Notes under the pieces: generated by a model
The model's input: the letters and a program-made list of their open reading frames with translations, nothing else
What the model was told of the DNA's origin: nothing
Databases searched by the model: none
Shown here: positions 18,488 through 26,352 of the stretch, one piece after another
Layout of the letters: each line of letters opens with the position of its first letter
Numbering within the stretch: position 1 is the stretch's first letter
Assembly: GCF_009849585.1 (NCBI RefSeq)
Contig: NZ_VCRN01000017.1
Span: 1 to 64,000, forward strand
From: Bacillus sp. ZZV12-4809
GTDB taxonomy: Bacteria > Bacillota > Bacilli > Bacillales > Cytobacillaceae
Length of the DNA stretch: 64,000 bases
Direction of reading: 5' to 3'
Made by a program: the position numbers and the translations under genes

Positions 18488-18628
18488 ATGTCAAAGAAAA
18501 ACAATAGTCCATCTGGCCAGGTTGACCAAAAGGAGTTATTGGAGGACAAAGTAGAGGCAGCCAGAAAAAACAGCTTCGAGGAAGATCACGTGCGAAAAGT
18601 CACGACAAGTGGAGCACAAGGTCAATAA
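18488..18628 (+). CDS. Small hydrophilic hypothetical protein
   Basis: A 46-residue ORF, starting MSKKNNSPSGQVDQ and ending SGAQGQ. GGGGG lies about 8-10 bases upstream of ATG 18488. It is highly charged with a predicted helix in the middle (LLEDKVEAARKNSFEEDH). A strong terminator follows at 18659, supporting a short transcript of its own. No family recognised; small hydrophilic proteins of this kind are common among sporulation genes, but nothing direct supports that here. Confidence 0.6.
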   Translation: MSKKNNSPSGQVDQKELLEDKVEAARKNSFEEDHVRKVTTSGAQGQ

Positions 18629-18658
18629 TTGTCACTTTAAGCTTTTATCAAAGTTACT

Positions 18659-18686
18659 AACCCGATCACAGATGATCGGGTTTTCT
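18659..18686 (+). terminator. Rho-independent terminator
   Basis: A perfect 10-bp stem, AACCCGATCA and TGATCGGGTT, with loop CAGA, followed by TTTT-C. Confidence 0.88.
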
Positions 18687-18746
18687 GTTGTGTTAGTGTC
18701 TTAGAACATGCCTATAGCTAACAACTAAAATTTTTCGATTATTCTG

Positions 18747-18774
18747 TTGACTATTCCAGAATTTGTTTTATGAT
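18747..18774 (+). promoter_or_regulatory. SigA-type promoter of the alpha/beta hydrolase gene
   Basis: TTGACT (18747-18752), 16-bp spacer, TATGAT (18769-18774). The predicted start is near 18781. The IclR-type palindrome at 18792-18809 sits at about +12 to +29. Confidence 0.7.
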
Positions 18775-18791
18775 AAGGGTAACCGAAACGA

Positions 18792-18809
18792 TGTTTTACT
18801 TACAAAACA
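18792..18809. promoter_or_regulatory. Putative IclR operator, site 1
   Basis: TGTTTT-ACTTAC-AAAACA, an 18-bp inverted repeat of the form TGTTTT-N6-AAAACA, placed just downstream of the predicted start of transcription of the hydrolase gene. The same form recurs at 20540, 20640 and 22154. Confidence 0.72.
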
Positions 18810-18830
18810 AACATATGTGGAGGTAATAAA

Positions 18831-19649
18831 ATGCCCTATATTAATGTTAATGATTTAACTATCCATTATCAAGCAGAAGGAAATGGTGAACCGCTGGTTA
18901 TTCTTCATGGGCTGGGAAACAATTCACAATCCTGGAAGAATCAGCTGGAAGGGCTTAGTAAGGAATTTACTGTTATTGCCTGGGATGCGCCCGGCTATGG
19001 AAAAAGTTCAGATCCCAAGGTGGAATTTACACAGTTCAGCCAATTTGCTGAGGTGTTGAAGGGTTTTATTGACGGTTTGCAGTATAAAACGGTTAATCTT
19101 TTAGGCCATTCAATGGGTTCAGCCATTGCTCTGGATTTCTGCAGCCGATATCCTGCCAGGGTGAACAGGCTAATAATAGCCGATCCCACACGCGGTGCAG
19201 CGGGGCAGAGCCATGAGGAAAACGAAAGAAAGCTGAGGAATCGATTACATAATATTGATACTTTGCATCCGAAGGAATTGGCCCAATTAAGAGTAAAAGA
19301 ACTTCTTGCTCCTAACCCGAATCCGGAAGTAAAGCGGGAGGCAGAACGGATCATGTCCCAGGTCAGGCCGATGGGTTATCGCTCTGTTGCCTTTTCTCTT
19401 TCAAATTTAAATCAAATGGATATTTTACCTTCCATTTCTGTTCCTGCCCTTGTTATTTGCGGGGCATTGGATAAAGTGACTCCTGTAAGCGAATCAGAAA
19501 TATTCCATCAGTATATCCCTAATTCCATTCTGAAAACCATTCCCAAAACAGGGCATTTATGCTATCAGGAGGATCCGGACTATTTTAATGCTCTTATTTT
19601 GAATTTCCTTAAAGGGGCATACAAAAAAGAAGAACTGGCAGAAAGGTAA
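18831..19649 (+). CDS. Alpha/beta hydrolase, probable ring-cleavage-product (C-C bond) hydrolase
   Basis: A 272-residue alpha/beta hydrolase with a GGAGG site before ATG 18831. Catalytic residues are visible: Ser in LLGHSMGSA (about residue 95), Asp in CGALDKVTP and His in KTGHLCYQEDP. The oxyanion motif HGLGNN is near residue 25. Its length and motifs fit meta-cleavage-product hydrolases of the BphD/XylF type, though general esterases look similar. Context favours the former: it shares an operator type with an aromatic ring dioxygenase cluster that includes an extradiol dioxygenase. Fairly sure of the fold, less of the substrate. Confidence 0.85.
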   Translation: MPYINVNDLTIHYQAEGNGEPLVILHGLGNNSQSWKNQLEGLSKEFTVIAWDAPGYGKSSDPKVEFTQFSQFAEVLKGFIDGLQYKTVNLLGHSMGSAIALDFCSRYPARVNRLIIADPTRGAAGQSHEENERKLRNRLHNIDTLHPKELAQLRVKELLAPNPNPEVKREAERIMSQVRPMGYRSVAFSLSNLNQMDILPSISVPALVICGALDKVTPVSESEIFHQYIPNSILKTIPKTGHLCYQEDPDYFNALILNFLKGAYKKEELAER

Positions 19650-19714
19650 CCATAGAGAAATATTACTTGTTTCTAACGTGGTTTTTGTAAAAAAGTAAAT
19701 AGGGGGTGACCTGT

Positions 19715-20497
19715 ATGGCTAAAGAGGAGAAAGAGCGATATAACGCCAATGCCCTGGTACGGGGGCTGGAAATCCTAAAGCTCTTTAATGAAGACCGTCC
19801 AACACTGTCATTGGTTGAAATTGCAAAAGAATTGAATGTAAGCCGAACAGTTCCGTATCGATTATTATATACTCTCCAATCACTTGGTTATCTTGACCAG
19901 GACGAAAATTCAAAAAGATATAGTTTAACGCCCCAGGTATTAGAATTGGGCTTTTCCTATTTAAGTACGCTAAAACTTCCTGAAATTGCCCAGCCATATT
20001 TGGAAACATTAAGAGATGAAACAGGGGCTTCCTGCCATTTATCTATTTTGGATGGGCATGAAGTGGTGTATGTTGGCAGTGCTCCTGTCAGAGGAGTATC
20101 CGCTATAAATGTTAATATCGGATTGAGGCTTCCCGCTCATGCAACAGCAAATGGAAAATTGCTGCTTGCCTATCAGTCACAGGAAAAGCTGAAGCAGCTT
20201 TTTTATGGATCTGAATTGAAGCCTTATACTGATCGGACCAAAACATCCCTGGCAGATTTTCAAAATGAAGTTGAAATCATCAGAAGAAATGGATACTCGA
20301 TTACAAAAGGAGAGCTTCACCATGGGATTCAGTCAGTAGCGGCACCTATATTTGATAAAACTGGCAATATCATGGCGGCGATTAATGTTGTAGCAACAGA
20401 GACAACATTCCATGATGAGTTTATTGAACAAGTAGCACTCCCTAAAGTGCTTGAGATTTCGAAAAAGTTATCAGGATATATGGGATATCATCTATAA
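19715..20497 (+). CDS. IclR-family transcriptional regulator
   Basis: About 260 residues. ATG 19715 is used, preceded by AGGGGGTGA; a GTG at 19706 is in frame. The N-terminal winged helix (RGLEILKLFNEDRPTLSLVEIAKELNVSRTVPYRLL) and the C-terminal effector domain (GLRLPAHATANGKLLLA; SITKGELHHGIQSVAAPIFD) are typical of IclR. It is probably a repressor of the aromatic cluster: the TGTTTT-N6-AAAACA palindrome occurs at the same offset downstream of three flanking promoters. The effector is likely the aromatic substrate or an intermediate. Its own promoter has no clear copy of that palindrome. Confidence 0.92.
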   Translation: MAKEEKERYNANALVRGLEILKLFNEDRPTLSLVEIAKELNVSRTVPYRLLYTLQSLGYLDQDENSKRYSLTPQVLELGFSYLSTLKLPEIAQPYLETLRDETGASCHLSILDGHEVVYVGSAPVRGVSAINVNIGLRLPAHATANGKLLLAYQSQEKLKQLFYGSELKPYTDRTKTSLADFQNEVEIIRRNGYSITKGELHHGIQSVAAPIFDKTGNIMAAINVVATETTFHDEFIEQVALPKVLEISKKLSGYMGYHL

Positions 20498-20509
20498 ATA
20501 AAAGAATGA

Positions 20510-20541
20510 TTAAAAGCTTGCACCTGCTGCAAGCTTTTTTG
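20510..20541 (+). terminator. Terminator after iclR
   Basis: AAAAGCTTGCA, loop CCTG-C, TGCAAGCTTTTTT, a strong stem with a T tail. Confidence 0.88.
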
Positions 20542-20557
20542 TTTTGTATATAAAACA
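20540..20557. promoter_or_regulatory. Putative IclR operator, site 2 (upstream of MFS promoter)
   Basis: TGTTTTGTATATAAAACA, identical to the sites at 20640 and 22154. It lies about 50 bp upstream of the -35 box of the transporter promoter and exactly 100 bp from site 3, so looping or cooperative binding is possible. Confidence 0.72.
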
Positions 20558-20591
20558 CTATTTAGCAAACAAAACAAATTTAAAAATATCA

Positions 20592-20620
20592 TTGACTCAA
20601 TTTTCGAAAAACTTTACACT
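20592..20620 (+). promoter_or_regulatory. SigA-type promoter of the MFS transporter gene
   Basis: TTGACT (20592-20597), 17-bp spacer, TACACT (20615-20620). The operator copy at 20640 begins about +14 from the predicted start. Confidence 0.65.
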
Positions 20621-20639
20621 ATTACTAAGTGGTAAACGT

Positions 20640-20657
20640 TGTTTTGTATATAAAACA
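20640..20657. promoter_or_regulatory. Putative IclR operator, site 3
   Basis: TGTTTTGTATATAAAACA just downstream of the predicted transcription start of the MFS gene, as for sites 1 and 4. Confidence 0.78.
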
Positions 20658-20772
20658 TAGAATGACTGAAGGGAGGGCAAAATCTACCACTCAAAAGAGA
20701 TATTTTTATAAAGTATAATGTTTGAATAATGCATTTGAAAGCGATTTCATTAATCTTGAAAGGGGATCACAA

Positions 20773-22050
20773 ATGCTGAAAGGGAACAAAAGATGGCTGT
20801 ATATTGCAGTGCCTATATTCTTTTTCTGGTTTTTTGGACAAATTGATAAACTGGGAATCTCGGTTATTCAAACGGATCCCGGCTTCCTTAGTGATCTGGG
20901 GCTTACTGGGGCAGACAGAAATGCCAAAATTGGCATAATAACTTTTATCTTTACAATCTCCTATGCGGTTTCAAACATTTTTTGGGGCTTTATTATTGAT
21001 AAGGCAGGTCCTCGGAAAACAGCTGTATTCGGGCTGCTCATTTGGACTGCGACTATGATTGCAGGCGGTTTGGCAACATCTTATGAGATGTTTTTAATCA
21101 GCAGGGTCATTCTTGGATTCGGTGAAGGAATGATGATTCCGGTTTGCGGAAAATTCATTTCCAATTGGTTTAACCAGCGGGAGCTTGGCCGGGCACAGTC
21201 TACCTGGCTTGCGGGCAATTATTTCGGACCTGCCTGCGGGGCTGTTATTTTGACTTTAGTTCTTGCCACTTTCCATTGGGAAGCTGCGTTTTTCTTCCTG
21301 GCTGCTTTTAATCTATTTATTGTTATTCCTATGTTTTGGTTTCTTACGCGGGATACTCCTGAAGAGCATTATGCCATTGATCAAGAAGAGCTTGCGTATA
21401 TCCGCAAGTCTGATGGCACTGAAAAACCAAAGAAAAGCTTTGCGCAGGACTACCGCTATTGGATCGTTTGGTTTGGGATGTTAATGTCATCGTTTTTGTT
21501 TTTCGGAATCAGCATTTGGCTGCCTACTTATCTCGTTGAGGCGAAGGGATTCTCAAGAGAGGCAATGACAGGGATTACTTCATTATCCTGGCTTTTTGCT
21601 CTGGGCTTTGTATTATCCTGCGGATTTTTGGCAGACAAAACGAGACGACCAAGCCTGCTGGCCACGATTCTCTTCAGTTTAACGGCAGTCTTCTTAACGG
21701 CAGCTATCCTTGCACCACATCCGGTGCTGGCTGGCATTTGTATGGGACTCGCGATGGGAACTCAGGGCGGGGTCTTCCATTTAAGCAATTTGTTTATCGT
21801 TAAATTTTCGACTCCTGAAACAGCGGGGCGTGCTGCCGGTCTTATGGGATTCACCAACATATTGGGCGGTTTCTCAAGCTATATCATGGGCTGGATGAGA
21901 GACCTTGCAGGCGGGGATTTTGGCCCGTCTATCGTTATGCTTATTATCGCAGCAAGCTTTGGTTTCATCGCTTATATATTCACAATCAAAAAAGAAGCGG
22001 CAGAGCTTCGGATTGAGCACATTCCTCCAAAGAGTAAAGTAATCGTTTAA
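20773..22050 (+). CDS. MFS transporter (ACS, anion:cation symporter family)
   Basis: About 425 residues and 12 membrane helices. ATG 20773 is chosen because AAAGGGG lies 8 bases upstream; an in-frame TTG at 20722 lacks one. The MFS loop motif GFIIDKAGPRKTAV follows helix 2, and RVILGFGEGMMIPV matches helix 4 of the ACS family, which takes up organic anions such as phthalate, hydroxybenzoates or glucarate. Lying inside the aromatic cluster behind an IclR operator, it probably imports the pathway substrate, likely a carboxylated aromatic. Confidence 0.9.
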   Translation: MLKGNKRWLYIAVPIFFFWFFGQIDKLGISVIQTDPGFLSDLGLTGADRNAKIGIITFIFTISYAVSNIFWGFIIDKAGPRKTAVFGLLIWTATMIAGGLATSYEMFLISRVILGFGEGMMIPVCGKFISNWFNQRELGRAQSTWLAGNYFGPACGAVILTLVLATFHWEAAFFFLAAFNLFIVIPMFWFLTRDTPEEHYAIDQEELAYIRKSDGTEKPKKSFAQDYRYWIVWFGMLMSSFLFFGISIWLPTYLVEAKGFSREAMTGITSLSWLFALGFVLSCGFLADKTRRPSLLATILFSLTAVFLTAAILAPHPVLAGICMGLAMGTQGGVFHLSNLFIVKFSTPETAGRAAGLMGFTNILGGFSSYIMGWMRDLAGGDFGPSIVMLIIAASFGFIAYIFTIKKEAAELRIEHIPPKSKVIV

Positions 22051-22105
22051 TAGTTTTATATTTGAAACGAAGTTTTAATAATTTAATTTTTCTCAATATT
22101 TATAA

Positions 22106-22134
22106 TTGACATATTAAATGTTGGGATTTATTAT
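22106..22134 (+). promoter_or_regulatory. SigA-type promoter of the cupin-led catabolic operon
   Basis: TTGACA (22106-22111), 17-bp spacer, TATTAT (22129-22134), near-consensus. The operator at 22154-22171 lies at about +14 to +31. Confidence 0.78.
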
Positions 22135-22153
22135 TAACCTATAAGTAAAACAT

Positions 22154-22171
22154 TGTTTTGTATATAAAACA
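22154..22171. promoter_or_regulatory. Putative IclR operator, site 4
   Basis: TGTTTTGTATATAAAACA between the predicted start of transcription (near 22141) and the cupin start codon at 22196. Confidence 0.78.
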
Positions 22172-22195
22172 TAAAAAGTTTAGGAGTGATAGGAT

Positions 22196-22732
22196 ATGTC
22201 AGCAGAAAAATTTGATGTGCAGGCTTTCGAAAAGAAATATGTAGCAAGGCTGCAAGATCGTACACTGGATTGGAATGTTCTTAAATTTCAGGAGGAAGTT
22301 GATCCAAAGTACAAAAGGGCGCAAATGAGGTATATCGGACGCGGAGCTACTGCGAATAATGATTCAAATGTGATTGCAGCGGAGCATTTCACACTGAGCA
22401 CAATGGTGCTTCCAGCCGGATGTGTTGGGCCCCTTCATCTTCACGATGATGTGGAGGAAGTGTTCTTTATCCTTAAAGGGAGTGTAAAGGCTCTTATTCA
22501 GGAAGAAGGGAAGGACGAAGTACATGAAATTCGCCTGAATGAGCGTGATTGCATCAGCTCACCTCCGGGAGTGTACCGCGGCATTCATAACGATGGCGAT
22601 GAAGAAGCGTTAATGCTGGTTATGCTTGGAGCAGTAAAGCCAAATCTTCCTACATATCCGAAAGGAAGTGCTCTTGAAGAGCTGCGCATTCAGCGTGCGA
22701 AAGAGAGAGAAGCTATCATCAACGGAAAATAA
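22196..22732 (+). CDS. Cupin-domain protein of the aromatic cluster
   Basis: A 178-residue single cupin. Metal-ligand motifs are visible: GPLHLHDDVEEVFFILKG (two His and a Glu) and GVYRGIHNDG (second motif His). About 45 residues precede the barrel. It may be a small ring-modifying dioxygenase or isomerase, or a metal-binding accessory; homology alone does not decide. It is the first gene behind the strongest operator-promoter pair of the cluster. A hairpin after it at 22757 may end or attenuate the transcript. Confidence 0.8.
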   Translation: MSAEKFDVQAFEKKYVARLQDRTLDWNVLKFQEEVDPKYKRAQMRYIGRGATANNDSNVIAAEHFTLSTMVLPAGCVGPLHLHDDVEEVFFILKGSVKALIQEEGKDEVHEIRLNERDCISSPPGVYRGIHNDGDEEALMLVMLGAVKPNLPTYPKGSALEELRIQRAKEREAIINGK

Positions 22733-22756
22733 TCGTTTCTCGCAAACTGGCATTCT

Positions 22757-22800
22757 GACCGGGATGATCCGCTGCATATAAGCCGGGTCATCCCGGTTCC
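22757..22800 (+). terminator. Hairpin after cupin gene (terminator or attenuator)
   Basis: ACCGGGATGA pairs with TCATCCCGGT across a 20-base loop, followed by TCCTTT. The T run is weak, so partial read-through into the downstream genes is likely. Confidence 0.6.
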
Positions 22801-22859
22801 TTTAACAAAAAACGTTCATCGCGGAGAATTGAAAATCTATTAATTTGGAGGTGCATGGG

Positions 22860-23774
22860 ATGTTAGGTATAACGCACTTGAGGCACATCAGTCTCATTAC
22901 TCCAGTTCTTGAGGAGCAGGCTGAATTTTACGAGAAGATTTGGGGACTTGATAAGGTATCCGAAAATAAGGATTCTGTCTATTTCAGAGGTGCAGGTTCA
23001 GAGAATCATATTTTACATTTGAAGCGGGGAGAAAAAGCGGGGCTTCACCATATTGCATTTGGTATGGTAGATAAGAACGCCGTTGACAGGGCTGCGGAGA
23101 TTTTGGCTTCCAAGGGTATCCCGATTATTTCACCGCCGGGCTATTTAGATGAAGAAGGCAAAGGGTACGGACTGCGCTTTGCTGATCCGGAAAACCGCTG
23201 CATTGAACTTTCGGCATGGGTGGAAATGCACACGACAATCTGGAATAAGAAAAATGTGGATCCGGTAAAGCTCAATCATGTTGTCATGAATACGGCAGAC
23301 CTTGATATGATCACAGACTTCTATACTAATATTCTAGGATTTAAGGTAACGGACTGGAGTGAACATCAAATGTCGTTCCTCCGCTGCAACAGGAAGCATC
23401 ATTCAATAGCTTTCAATCAGGACCAGCATGCATCAGTCAATCATATCGCTTATGAAGTAGATACAGTGGACGAAGTGATGCGTGGGATTTCAAATGTCAG
23501 GAAAGCAGGTTATCAGGAGCTTTGGGGGCCTGGGCGCCATGGACCGGGGAATAACATCTTCTGTTACTTTCAGGATCCTGCCAAATTTGTCATGGAATAC
23601 ACGTGTTATCTGGAAACCATTGAAGATGAAGAGGAATGGGTGGCCCGAGTATGGAAAAGGGTTCCGCACCTGATGGATCAATGGGGAATAGCCGGACCTC
23701 CAAAACCGGAAGCACGTGCAGCGATGGGCGGAAAGCCTGATCCAGGATGGGTTAACGTGAATGCATTAACCTAA
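22860..23774 (+). CDS. Extradiol ring-cleavage dioxygenase (VOC, catechol 2,3-dioxygenase-like)
   Basis: About 304 residues, two VOC repeats. GGAGG lies 8 bases before ATG 22860. The C-terminal catalytic module shows the type I extradiol ligands: His in KLNHVVMN, His in VNHIAYEV and Glu in FVMEYTCY; a second-shell His/Tyr pattern (RHGPGNNIFCYF) is also present. It uses Fe(II) or Mn(II) to open a catechol-type ring next to its hydroxyls. The natural partner of the dihydrodiol dehydrogenase at 30558 and the hydrolase at 18831. The substrate is not readable from sequence. Confidence 0.88.
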   Translation: MLGITHLRHISLITPVLEEQAEFYEKIWGLDKVSENKDSVYFRGAGSENHILHLKRGEKAGLHHIAFGMVDKNAVDRAAEILASKGIPIISPPGYLDEEGKGYGLRFADPENRCIELSAWVEMHTTIWNKKNVDPVKLNHVVMNTADLDMITDFYTNILGFKVTDWSEHQMSFLRCNRKHHSIAFNQDQHASVNHIAYEVDTVDEVMRGISNVRKAGYQELWGPGRHGPGNNIFCYFQDPAKFVMEYTCYLETIEDEEEWVARVWKRVPHLMDQWGIAGPPKPEARAAMGGKPDPGWVNVNALT

Positions 23775-23797
23775 AGTGATTTGAAAGGGGTATTGTG

Positions 23798-24589
23798 ATG
23801 GACTTTGGTTTAAAAGGAAAAACAGCAGTCATAATGGGCGGGACCTCTGGTGTAGGCCTCAAAACAGCAGAAATGTTCCTTCAAGAAGGTGCAAACGTTG
23901 CGGTATGCGGCAGAAATGAAGAGAGGAAGGATAAAGCATTTGACCATTTATTGCAATTCGGATCCCGGGAATCTATCTTTGCCGCCACCTGTGATGTAAC
24001 AAATAAAGGGGATGTGAATCGTTTTGTCGATTCGGCAGCATCCCGGCTTGAGGGTATTGATATTTTAGTTAACGCAGCCGGACAAAGTGTTATGGGCCAT
24101 TTCTTCGATATTACAGATGAGCAATGGCAGGAGCAGATTCAGTTAAAATATTTTGCCATTATCCATGCGGTACGTGCTGTCCATCCATATTTAGTGAAGC
24201 GCAGAGGCGGACGGATCATCAATATTAATGCGACGCTCGCAAAGGAACCTGAAAGACATATGGTTGCTACGGCTGCGACAAGGGCAGGTCTATTAAACTT
24301 AAGTAAAACGCTTTCCCAAGAGCTTGCATCAGATAATATCCTGGTCAATTCCGTAAGTCTTGGACTAATCCGCACTGACCAGTGGGAACGCAGACGGATG
24401 AAAAACGCACCTGATATGGATGCCGAGGAATATTACAAAGATCTTGCAGCAAAACGGAAGATCCCGCTGGGCAGGGTTGGAGAAGCAGAAGAAGTAGCAG
24501 GTGTCATTCTCTTTTTAGCCTCAAAGCAGGCAAGTTATGTTTCAGGATCTACCATTGAAACAGCTGGAGCGCTGGGGAAAGCGCTTTAA
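23798..24589 (+). CDS. SDR-family protein with atypical active site
   Basis: A 263-residue Rossmann protein; the nucleotide motif is GGTSGVGLKTA near residue 15 and the NAAG motif is present. ATG 23798 follows AAAGGGG by 8 bases. Where SDR enzymes carry YxxxK, this protein reads TAATRAG within HMVATAATRAGLLNL, so both the catalytic Tyr and Lys appear replaced (Tyr by Thr, Lys by Arg). It may work by another mechanism, as in dienoyl-CoA reductases, or may have lost redox function. It sits tightly between the extradiol dioxygenase and a ThDP enzyme, suggesting a step on the ring-cleavage product. Confidence 0.85.
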   Translation: MDFGLKGKTAVIMGGTSGVGLKTAEMFLQEGANVAVCGRNEERKDKAFDHLLQFGSRESIFAATCDVTNKGDVNRFVDSAASRLEGIDILVNAAGQSVMGHFFDITDEQWQEQIQLKYFAIIHAVRAVHPYLVKRRGGRIININATLAKEPERHMVATAATRAGLLNLSKTLSQELASDNILVNSVSLGLIRTDQWERRRMKNAPDMDAEEYYKDLAAKRKIPLGRVGEAEEVAGVILFLASKQASYVSGSTIETAGALGKAL

Positions 24590-24607
24590 TATAAAGTAAA
24601 GGCAGGA

Positions 24608-26338
24608 ATGATCAGGATGAGCCAACAGGAACAATTGGTAATGGCACCGATAAAAGCAAGTGAGCAAATGGACTTTACTGCAGCAGATGCAGTTGTGAAG
24701 GAACTTGTCCGTGCTGGGGTTGAGGTGGCATTTGGGATTGTCAGCATTCATAATATGCCGATTTATGATGCCATCCTCCGTGATGGAAGTATTCATCTCG
24801 TATGCTCCCGCGGGGAGAGCGGTGCGGCAAATATGGCAGATGGTTATGCCCGTGCAACAGGGAAATTGGGAGTGGTCATCACGAGTACAGGGACAGGTGC
24901 AGGAAACGCAGCTGGTTCCTTGATTGAGTCATGGGCAGCGGGAGTTCCGGTTCTTCATATAACAGGCGAGGTTGCAGCTCCCTATTTGGGAACAGGACGT
25001 GGCTATATTCATGAGTGTAAAGACCAGCTGTCTATCATGGAGGGCTCTTGCAAAAAAGCCATGCGGCTAAGAAGGCCTGAACAGGCATCAGCCGTTATCA
25101 GGCAAGCGATTAAAGAAGCATCCGCTGCACCGTCGGGCCCTGTTTCAGTAGAAATCCCAATCGATTTCCAATCAGCGATCATACCAGATTATTCGTTGGA
25201 AGAGGTGCATGCATCAGTACAGGAAAACAGCTCCATAGCGTATCTTCCTAAAGAGGCTATTGCGAGGATCAGCGAGGCCCGCCGCCCGGTCATTTGGGCA
25301 GGAGGGGGCGTCATTAGCTCAGGGGCTTCCAAAGAAGTGCAGGAGCTGGCCGAAAGAATCGGGGCAGCGGTTATTACGAGCCAATCAGGCAAGGGCAGCA
25401 TTCCGGAGGATCACCCTCAATGCATTGGCCACTTTGCCTCATTTGAATTAACAAAAGAGTTAGTGAAGCAATCGGATCTCCTGATCAGCATTGGGGTCAG
25501 ATTTAGAGGAAATGAAACGTCCAACTGGAAAATAGAAGTTCCTGAGAATCATATCAGCATTGATGCCGATCTGCAGGCAATGAACAGAAATTATGCTGCC
25601 GCCATCGGTCTGGCAGGTGATGCTAAGCTTATTTTAAGAAAAATTAATGAAGAATTGGCAAAGGATGCAGTATCGCCTTCTGAAGAATATTTGGAAGAAG
25701 TCCTTTCAGTAAGGAAAGAACTGCGTCTGCAGCTGCGGGCAACGCTTGGACCATATGAGAAAATAGCTGATGCTATGCGGAACATGCTCCCTAGGGATAC
25801 TGTATTGGTGCGTGATGTTACGGTACAGGCAAACGTCTGGGGCAGCCGGTTATTTGAAATTTATCAGCCGCGTACATCCATTCATGCTTCAGGCGGTGGA
25901 ATTGGGCAAGGATTGCCGACTGCAATCGGAGCACAAATGGGATGTAAGGATAAACAAGTAGTTTTATTAGCTGGAGATGGCGGCTTTATGGTCAATGTAG
26001 GGGAAATGGCAACGGCCGTACAGGAAAGCCTTCCAATAATCGTCATCCTGTTTGATGATGCAGGATATGGTGTCCTCCGAAATATTCAGGAAGCCGCCTA
26101 TGGACGGCAGGTTGCGGTCGATTTACATAGCCCCGATTTTGTTTTGCTGGCTCAGTCCATGGGATTTGATTCTGCAAAAATCGGTTCTCCGGAAGAATTT
26201 GAATCGGAGCTTGTGAAGGCAATAGACAGGAGAAAACCATCCATGATCGTAGTGGATATGGAAGCAGTCGGGCCAATGGCGAAACCATTTGGAGGGCCTC
26301 CTGGCGCGGCGGAAGCGTTCAAACCGAAAAAGTTGTAA
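24608..26338 (+). CDS. Thiamine diphosphate-dependent enzyme (acetolactate synthase/benzoylformate decarboxylase-like)
   Basis: A 576-residue three-domain ThDP enzyme. The N-terminal pyrimidine domain holds the activating Glu in CSRGESGAANMADGYAR; the central domain is Rossmann-like (IWAGGGVISSGA); the C-terminal domain has the ThDP/Mg motif GDGGFMVNVGEMATA followed by NGG-type DDAGYG. It decarboxylates or ligates 2-oxo acids. Next to an aldehyde dehydrogenase, a decarboxylase producing an aldehyde is a reasonable guess. It lies 18 bp after the SDR gene, so in the same operon. Confidence 0.88.
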   Translation: MIRMSQQEQLVMAPIKASEQMDFTAADAVVKELVRAGVEVAFGIVSIHNMPIYDAILRDGSIHLVCSRGESGAANMADGYARATGKLGVVITSTGTGAGNAAGSLIESWAAGVPVLHITGEVAAPYLGTGRGYIHECKDQLSIMEGSCKKAMRLRRPEQASAVIRQAIKEASAAPSGPVSVEIPIDFQSAIIPDYSLEEVHASVQENSSIAYLPKEAIARISEARRPVIWAGGGVISSGASKEVQELAERIGAAVITSQSGKGSIPEDHPQCIGHFASFELTKELVKQSDLLISIGVRFRGNETSNWKIEVPENHISIDADLQAMNRNYAAAIGLAGDAKLILRKINEELAKDAVSPSEEYLEEVLSVRKELRLQLRATLGPYEKIADAMRNMLPRDTVLVRDVTVQANVWGSRLFEIYQPRTSIHASGGGIGQGLPTAIGAQMGCKDKQVVLLAGDGGFMVNVGEMATAVQESLPIIVILFDDAGYGVLRNIQEAAYGRQVAVDLHSPDFVLLAQSMGFDSAKIGSPEEFESELVKAIDRRKPSMIVVDMEAVGPMAKPFGGPPGAAEAFKPKKL

Positions 26339-26352
26339 GGGAGTGATTTATA

